Part shown: piece by piece, positions 1 to 3,281 of the stretch
How positions within the stretch are numbered: the stretch's first letter is position 1
Layout: each line of letters starts with the position of its first letter
Assembly: GCA_023425615.1 (NCBI GenBank)
Contig: JAFACJ010000156.1
Location: 1 to 5,225, forward strand
Reading direction: 5' to 3'
Length of the DNA stretch: 5,225 nt
From: Actinomycetes bacterium
Lineage (GTDB): Bacteria; Actinomycetota; Actinomycetes; Streptosporangiales; Streptosporangiaceae
The notes under the pieces: model-generated
Seen by the model: only the letters and a program-made list of their open reading frames with translations
Told to the model about the DNA's origin: nothing
Database searches by the model: none
Made by a program: the position numbers and the translations under genes

Positions 1-81
1 GTGTCGGGGGGGGGGGGGGGGGTGGGGTCGGTAGGCGGTCTTGTGGGGGTAGGCGTAGACATACCCCTGGTAGGGCTTCAT
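1..81 (-). CDS. STM4012-family radical SAM protein, N-terminus only (partial)
   Basis: Only the first 27 codons are visible; the gene runs off the left edge. The translated start, M-K-P-Y-Q-G followed by YVYAYPHKTAYRP, matches my memory of the N-terminus of STM4012-family proteins. These are HemN-like radical SAM enzymes, expected to hold a 4Fe-4S cluster and cleave S-adenosylmethionine; their substrate is unknown. The CxxxCxxC cluster motif would lie beyond the window, so the call rests on the N-terminal signature and on gene order. The ATG (81-79) overlaps the TGA of the upstream hydrolase gene as ATGA, which suggests translational coupling. After residue 19 the frame enters a run of 17 G on the plus strand (6-22), read as proline codons. 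That part does not resemble the family and may be a sequencing or contig-end artefact. Confidence 0.8.
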   Translation of the reverse strand, partial: MKPYQGYVYAYPHKTAYRPHPPPPPRH

Positions 82-854
82 TCGATGACGAACTCCGCGT
101 AAGGCACGGTCCAGACGACGCTGTGGCCGAGCCGGTGGCCGGTGTGGCCGTCCTCGCCGTAGGCCGTGCCGTGGTCCGAGCAGATGATGACGAAGGTGGG
201 ACGGCGCAGGACGGCGATCAGGCGGTCGATGCGGGAGTCGACGTACTCCAGCGCCGCGGCGTGTGTCTCCAGGGCGTCGCCGGACGCTCCGGGCAGGTAA
301 TGGTGGTTCGGCTGATGCAGGGCCGAGACGTTCAGCAGCAGGAACAGGCGCTGCTCCGTCCGGTCGACGATCTCCGCTACCCGCGTTATCTGGTGGTCGA
401 GGCTCTCCGGGCAGGTCACCCCGAACTCCGGCGACCAGTGCGACTCGGCGAACATGCCCGGCAGCACCGATCCCAGGGCCGTCTGCTTGTTGAAGAAGCC
501 GACTCCCCCGACGCACGCCGTGTGGTAGCCGGCCCGTGCCAGTCCCGTGGGGAGGTCCGGTGCGTCATATGTCCAGGTCAGCGGGCTCGTCGTCTCGCTT
601 CCGGGGAACGCCGAGGCGAACAGCCGGGGATGTGGTCCGGGTGCCGCGGGCGTCGGCAGGAAACCGGCCAGCATCGCCATGTGCGACGCGAAGGTGAAGT
701 TCCCCGGCGCGTGCCGCTCCTCCCACGCGAACCACCGCGCGAACCCGGGTGTCCGCCCCGCCGCCTCCAGCCTCGCCGCCACGTCGTAGCGCAGCGTGTC
801 CAGGGTCACCAGCACCACGTCGTGGGTGCCGACGACCTCGTTCATGTTCCGCAT
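78..854 (-). CDS. STM4013-family hydrolase (alkaline phosphatase/sulfatase superfamily)
   Basis: A 258-residue cytosolic protein with no signal peptide. It has the fold signatures of the sulfatase/alkaline-phosphatase superfamily: a metal-binding N-terminal strand LVTLDTLRYD (D19, D24); an active-site segment NFTFASHMAMLAG (residues 52-64), where the Thr/Ser-His pattern replaces the sulfatase CxPxR motif; and a C-terminal metal site CSDHG (D227, H228) followed by GHxxGHSVVWTVPYAEF, as in sulfatase-type enzymes. It therefore probably hydrolyses a phosphate or sulfate ester with bound divalent metals; the substrate is unknown. Length and ending fit the STM4013/SEN3800 family. The start at 854 is chosen because AAAAGGAG sits 7 nt upstream and the preceding in-frame sequence is non-coding in character. 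A second ATG three codons in (845) is less well placed. The STM4014 frame runs into this gene without a stop. The downstream STM4012-family gene overlaps its TGA by 4 nt. Confidence 0.88.
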   Translation of the reverse strand: MRNMNEVVGTHDVVLVTLDTLRYDVAARLEAAGRTPGFARWFAWEERHAPGNFTFASHMAMLAGFLPTPAAPGPHPRLFASAFPGSETTSPLTWTYDAPDLPTGLARAGYHTACVGGVGFFNKQTALGSVLPGMFAESHWSPEFGVTCPESLDHQITRVAEIVDRTEQRLFLLLNVSALHQPNHHYLPGASGDALETHAAALEYVDSRIDRLIAVLRRPTFVIICSDHGTAYGEDGHTGHRLGHSVVWTVPYAEFVIE

Positions 855-2147
855 GGGGAGGCTCCTTTTCCTCTTCCGGTCCGATCTGCCGAAACCTCGC
901 AACCGCTGGCCCGCGACGAGGAGGAGTTGCGACTGCCCCTCGAACCTCGCCCTCACAGTCCGGCCTCCGCCGAGGGCTGGTGTTCCAGGGCCGGGAAACG
1001 GCTCCTCCGAGCACTGGTCCTCATCACAAGCCCGGGCTTTCGGGACTCCAGTCGCCGAGGGACGCCTTAACGAACCGTGGACTCCGTCGAGGTGCCGTCT
1101 TCCGGAGGCGGACAGGGCGGCTCGGACCTGGGCGGCATAGGTGTCCAGTCCTTCGGCCCGGGAGCCGGGGAGGCCGGTCAGTCCGGGGAGGAGGTCGCCG
1201 AAGGCGTTGACCTCGCCCACGGCCAAGTGACGCCAGCCCAGGCCGACCAGGAGGTCGACGCCGACCATGAGGCTGCGGGGAAAGCAGGCGGCGGCGCGGG
1301 CGCACACGTCCATCGCCGCGTCCCAGTCGAGACGGCCGCGCACGGCCTCCAGGCTGCCCCGGGCGCCGCCCAGGTGGAGGTTGGTCATCGGGACGGTGCT
1401 CGTGCGGACCACGACGTGGGAGGGCTCACCGCCGATCACCACCACCCTCAGATCGAACAGGCGGTCGTCCAGCGATGCCTTGGGGATCCACCGCTCGACG
1501 TGCAGTCCGTCGGAAGCCAGCGCGTCGATCAGACGCGCCGTCTCATGCTCGGAGGTGTACGCCCGTACGCGCAGGGAGTTGCGCCAGCCGTCTCCGTCCG
1601 GGATCGCCGAGCTGACCGCCTTGACCCGGCCGGGTGCCGCCCGCAGCGCGACGACGCCGGAGGCCGAAGAGCCGTGCGCCGGTTTCACGAACACCTGGTG
1701 GATCCGCCGCTCGGCCATCCGCTCGCGGAGTTCGCGGTAGCCGCTGACCGGGCCGAGTGCCTCGGGGACGGGCACTCCTGCCTCCCGCAGCCGCGCGTGG
1801 CAGGCGCGTTTGTCGAACATGACGGCTATCTCGTCCACATCGCTGACGGAAGGGAAGCCCCTGAGCCGCTCCAACCCTTGGAGCAGGGTGCGGTACCAGC
1901 GAGCGCCTCCGCCGACCCGCGCCGGATCTCCCGGCCCGCGCAGCAGCGCGTCTACCGCGGCGTCCTCCCCGGGGGAGTCGATCCGCAGCAGCCCTTCCAC
2001 CTTCAACGGCGCGCCGCCCAGTACGTCCGTCCAGGGCAGGAGCCGGGGCTGTGGCACACCGGACGCCGCGCACGCCGCGGCGAACGCCTCCGCCCGGCGG
2101 TCCCCCGGTGTCCCGACGACCGTGAATCCTTCCGTCATCCTCTTCAT
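78..2147 (-). CDS. STM4014-family ATP-grasp protein, frame reads through into STM4013
   Basis: The STM4014 part is about residues 1-350 of a literal 689-residue frame. ATP-grasp features, numbered from the ATG at 2147: FDKRACHARLREAGVPVP (111-128, with K113); VFVKPAHGSSASG (152-164, ATP-binding K155 and a glycine/serine-rich loop); VERW (217-220, adenine hinge); DLRVVV (232-237); and GVDLL...GEVNAFGDLLPGL, with D298, E312 and N314 as Mg-ATP ligands. This predicts ATP-dependent carboxylate-amine (or similar) ligation with an acyl-phosphate intermediate; the substrate is unknown. Family proteins should end soon after YAAQVRAAL (residue 345). Here residues 359-431 are a low-quality linker, followed by the complete STM4013 protein. 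I read this as two genes, with the STM4014 stop lost or shifted out of frame, rather than an evolved fusion. The ATG at 2138 has a better-spaced GAGG (9 nt) than the ATG at 2147, whose AGG touches the start. The upstream LRR gene ends 36 nt before 2147. Confidence 0.82.
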   Translation of the reverse strand: MKRMTEGFTVVGTPGDRRAEAFAAACAASGVPQPRLLPWTDVLGGAPLKVEGLLRIDSPGEDAAVDALLRGPGDPARVGGGARWYRTLLQGLERLRGFPSVSDVDEIAVMFDKRACHARLREAGVPVPEALGPVSGYRELRERMAERRIHQVFVKPAHGSSASGVVALRAAPGRVKAVSSAIPDGDGWRNSLRVRAYTSEHETARLIDALASDGLHVERWIPKASLDDRLFDLRVVVIGGEPSHVVVRTSTVPMTNLHLGGARGSLEAVRGRLDWDAAMDVCARAAACFPRSLMVGVDLLVGLGWRHLAVGEVNAFGDLLPGLTGLPGSRAEGLDTYAAQVRAALSASGRRHLDGVHGSLRRPSATGVPKARACDEDQCSEEPFPGPGTPALGGGRTVRARFEGQSQLLLVAGQRLRGFGRSDRKRKRSLPMRNMNEVVGTHDVVLVTLDTLRYDVAARLEAAGRTPGFARWFAWEERHAPGNFTFASHMAMLAGFLPTPAAPGPHPRLFASAFPGSETTSPLTWTYDAPDLPTGLARAGYHTACVGGVGFFNKQTALGSVLPGMFAESHWSPEFGVTCPESLDHQITRVAEIVDRTEQRLFLLLNVSALHQPNHHYLPGASGDALETHAAALEYVDSRIDRLIAVLRRPTFVIICSDHGTAYGEDGHTGHRLGHSVVWTVPYAEFVIE
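855..1069 (-). other. Intergenic-like spacer between STM4014 and STM4013 lacking an in-frame stop
   Basis: This stretch is open in the STM4014/STM4013 frame but does not look coding. About 20 of its 73 codons end in A or T, including TTA, AGA, CGA, AAA and TTT, which is much weaker G/C bias than in the flanking domains. The encoded peptide is an Arg/Gly/Pro-rich string ending RKRKRSLP, with no recognisable fold. The +1 frame has a TAA at 1069-1067, a plausible lost stop for STM4014. It also holds a 12-bp perfect palindrome AAGCCCGGGCTT (1028-1039), a TCGCAAC/GTTGCGA inverted repeat (897-903 and 926-932), and a 23-codon ORF (1024-953). None of these has strong independent support. I see no convincing terminator or promoter in it. 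Confidence 0.65.
862..867 (-). promoter_or_regulatory. Ribosome binding site of the STM4013-family gene
   Basis: Read on the minus strand, AAGGAG (within AAAAGGAG, 869-862) lies 7 nt upstream of the ATG at 854-852. This near-ideal Shine-Dalgarno site lies inside an otherwise open frame. It is the main reason for calling STM4013 as a separately initiated gene rather than the C-terminal half of a fusion. Confidence 0.8.
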
Positions 2148-2183
2148 CCTCGTCAGCCCGCGCCGGCTGGCCGGCTCGCCCGG

Positions 2184-3113
2184 TTACTCGGCCACTGCCA
2201 CGTAGCGCCAATCGTCCTGCTGCTTGTCGCCGAGATCGACGTCGACGTCGGGGAGTGCCGAGCGGAGCCGTTCGGCCATCGCGTCGGACAGGTAGTGGTG
2301 GTGCAGGTCGAGCCGCTTCAGATGGCCGAGCGGCTGGCCCGACAGCAGAGACTCGGCGCCCTCGTCGGTCAGCACGCCCATCGACAGGTCGAGGGACTCC
2401 AACCGTGCCACGACGGGCGCGCTCGCGACGGCGGCGGCGATCTCGTCCTGGATCGTGGAGTCCTGGAGCCCGAGGTGGCGCAGCGCGGGGAACCGCTCTC
2501 CGCTGAGGATCGGGCCGAGGTCGGCGACGGTGGTGCTCCCGCCGTAGTCGTCCACGCCGAGCCACAGTTCCAGCGACCGCAGTGCGGGCAGGTCCGAAGC
2601 GCCCAGCGCCCGCACCACCCCGCCGGGCAGCCCACCGGTCTCCAGACGCAGCTCACGCAGCGCCTTACTGCTGATCGGAGACAGTTCCAGCCCGGTGCCT
2701 CCCCTGATGACGACCGTCTCCAGGCCGGGGAAGGCGGTGAAGAGCGGTGTGGCGTCCCCCTGCTCGATCCAGGAGATCTCCGCCTCCTCTTGCAGGAACT
2801 CGCCGAAGAACAGCGCCTTCAACTCCGGGAACCGCTCCGCCGCGCCGGTCAGCAGCTCCAGCGGCCGGCTCGCGTGGACTTCGTAGGTGGCGCCCCAGTT
2901 ACCGATGATCAGTGCGGTGACGGACGTGGTGTCGACGGCCTGGAGGAAGCGGGAGAACAGCTCCTGGAAGGGGCCGAGCTCCTCGACGTAGTCGTCGATC
3001 CGCACCCTCCAGGCGACCTGGGCGGGCTCGGGCAGCCCGGTGAGCTCGGTCTCCTCGGTGACGTCGAACACAGGGAGTCCCGCGAAGGATTCCGCATATC
3101 TGTAGTGGGACAT
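2184..3113 (-). CDS. STM4015-family leucine-rich-repeat protein
   Basis: A 309-residue protein with no signal peptide or membrane segment. An N-terminal region (about 1-95, starting SHYRYAESFAGLPVFDV) precedes a series of ribonuclease-inhibitor-like leucine-rich repeats: LKALFFGEF (98-106), LETVVIRGG (131-139), LRELRLETGGL (152-162), LRSLELWLG (178-186), LRHLGLQDSTI (211-221), LESLDLSMGVLTDEGAESLL (238-257) and LKRLDLHHHYLSDAMAERL (265-283). The N-terminus, length and operon position match STM4015-family proteins. LRR arcs usually bind proteins or peptides, so an adaptor, regulator or modification-target role in this pathway is plausible but inferred. The ATG at 3113 is chosen over the longer frame (ATG at 3170) because AAAGGA lies 5 nt upstream and the conserved family N-terminus begins there. 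It is the first gene of the minus-strand operon; its TAA stop lies 36 nt before the ATP-grasp gene. Confidence 0.87.
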   Translation of the reverse strand: MSHYRYAESFAGLPVFDVTEETELTGLPEPAQVAWRVRIDDYVEELGPFQELFSRFLQAVDTTSVTALIIGNWGATYEVHASRPLELLTGAAERFPELKALFFGEFLQEEAEISWIEQGDATPLFTAFPGLETVVIRGGTGLELSPISSKALRELRLETGGLPGGVVRALGASDLPALRSLELWLGVDDYGGSTTVADLGPILSGERFPALRHLGLQDSTIQDEIAAAVASAPVVARLESLDLSMGVLTDEGAESLLSGQPLGHLKRLDLHHHYLSDAMAERLRSALPDVDVDLGDKQQDDWRYVAVAE

Positions 3114-3118
3114 CTTCG

Positions 3119-3124
3119 TCCTTT
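3119..3124 (-). promoter_or_regulatory. Ribosome binding site of the STM4015-family gene
   Basis: AAAGGA on the minus strand lies 5 nt upstream of the ATG at 3113. It supports this start over the in-frame ATG at 3170, whose extra 19 residues (rich in His, Thr and Gly) look like translated leader. Confidence 0.7.
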
Positions 3125-3159
3125 CAGATGGGCACCGACCTGTGTGACCGGTGTGATCT

Positions 3160-3180
3160 GTGATGTGCATGTCCTATCAC
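3160..3180. promoter_or_regulatory. Possible operator: GTGAT-N11-ATCAC inverted repeat
   Basis: GTGAT (3160-3164) and ATCAC (3176-3180) form a 5-bp inverted repeat with an 11-nt spacer. It lies in the leader of the STM4015-first operon, 47-67 nt upstream of its ATG. Nearby are two more TGTGA pentamers (3143-3147 and 3152-3156). The form resembles GTGA/TCAC half-sites bound by CRP-like or GntR-like regulators, but the arms are short and could arise by chance. I found no convincing -35/-10 pair around it. Confidence 0.22.
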
Positions 3181-3201
3181 CGTTCGCCGACACTTCCTGG
3201 A

Positions 3202-3210
3202 CTGTCCACA
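3202..3210 (+). promoter_or_regulatory. DnaA-box-like site CTGTCCACA
   Basis: CTGTCCACA differs by one base from the preferred Streptomyces DnaA box TTGTCCACA and keeps the invariant TCCACA core. It lies in the divergent intergenic region, in the same orientation as the box at 3222-3230 and 20 bp from it. The identity extends downstream, so both copies share the 12-mer TGTCCACAGCCC. Binding by DnaA is inferred. Confidence 0.55.
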
Positions 3211-3221
3211 GCCCCTCTCGG

Positions 3222-3230
3222 TTGTCCACA
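3222..3230 (+). promoter_or_regulatory. DnaA box TTGTCCACA (perfect Streptomyces consensus)
   Basis: An exact match to the TTGTCCACA box preferred by Streptomyces DnaA. It lies 51 bp upstream of the helicase ATG and 108 bp upstream of the STM4015-family ATG. With the site at 3202-3210 it forms a head-to-tail pair 20 bp apart, about two helical turns, so both would face the same side of the DNA. Such paired sites in promoters can mediate DnaA repression, activation or titration; which of these applies here cannot be read from the sequence. Confidence 0.62.
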
Positions 3231-3270
3231 GCCCTCCGGGAAACGGCTCGGTCCGTCGTCCGGCGATGGT

Positions 3271-3275
3271 AGGGA
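3271..3275 (+). promoter_or_regulatory. Probable ribosome binding site of the RecQ-like helicase
   Basis: AGGGA lies 6 nt upstream of the ATG at 3282. An in-frame TAG at 3270-3272 rules out any longer start. The only other nearby start, ATG 3294, has no comparable Shine-Dalgarno sequence. Confidence 0.5.
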
Positions 3276-3281
3276 TGGGGC

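Noticed and set aside
1028..1044. Palindrome AAGCCCGGGCTT and overlapping CCCG/CGGG hairpin as a transcription terminator
   Set aside because: The stem is short, no U-rich tract follows in either direction, and the operon continues downstream.
1813..1826. TCGAACATGACGGC as an actinobacterial SOS (LexA) box
   Set aside because: Only the left half-site matches TCGAAC; the right half GTTCGA is missing and the position is within a gene.
1831..1839. TCGTCCACA as a third DnaA box
   Set aside because: It lies inside the ATP-grasp coding sequence, is isolated, and departs from the consensus at position 2; a near match of this kind is expected by chance.
2162..2175. GCCGGC-TG-GCCGGC repeat between the LRR and ATP-grasp genes as a terminator
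   Set aside because: A 2-nt loop cannot form this hairpin; it is a GC-rich tandem repeat in a 36-nt within-operon gap, with no U tract.
3114..3170. STM4015 start at the upstream ATG (3170)
   Set aside because: The extra 19 residues are low-quality leader sequence, and AAAGGA sits correctly only for the ATG at 3113.
1077..3272. A 731-codon open frame on the plus strand
   Set aside because: It is the antisense shadow of the STM4014 and STM4015 genes: its Gln/Gly/Val/Arg-rich translation has no domain, while the minus strand has clear ATP-grasp and LRR motifs.
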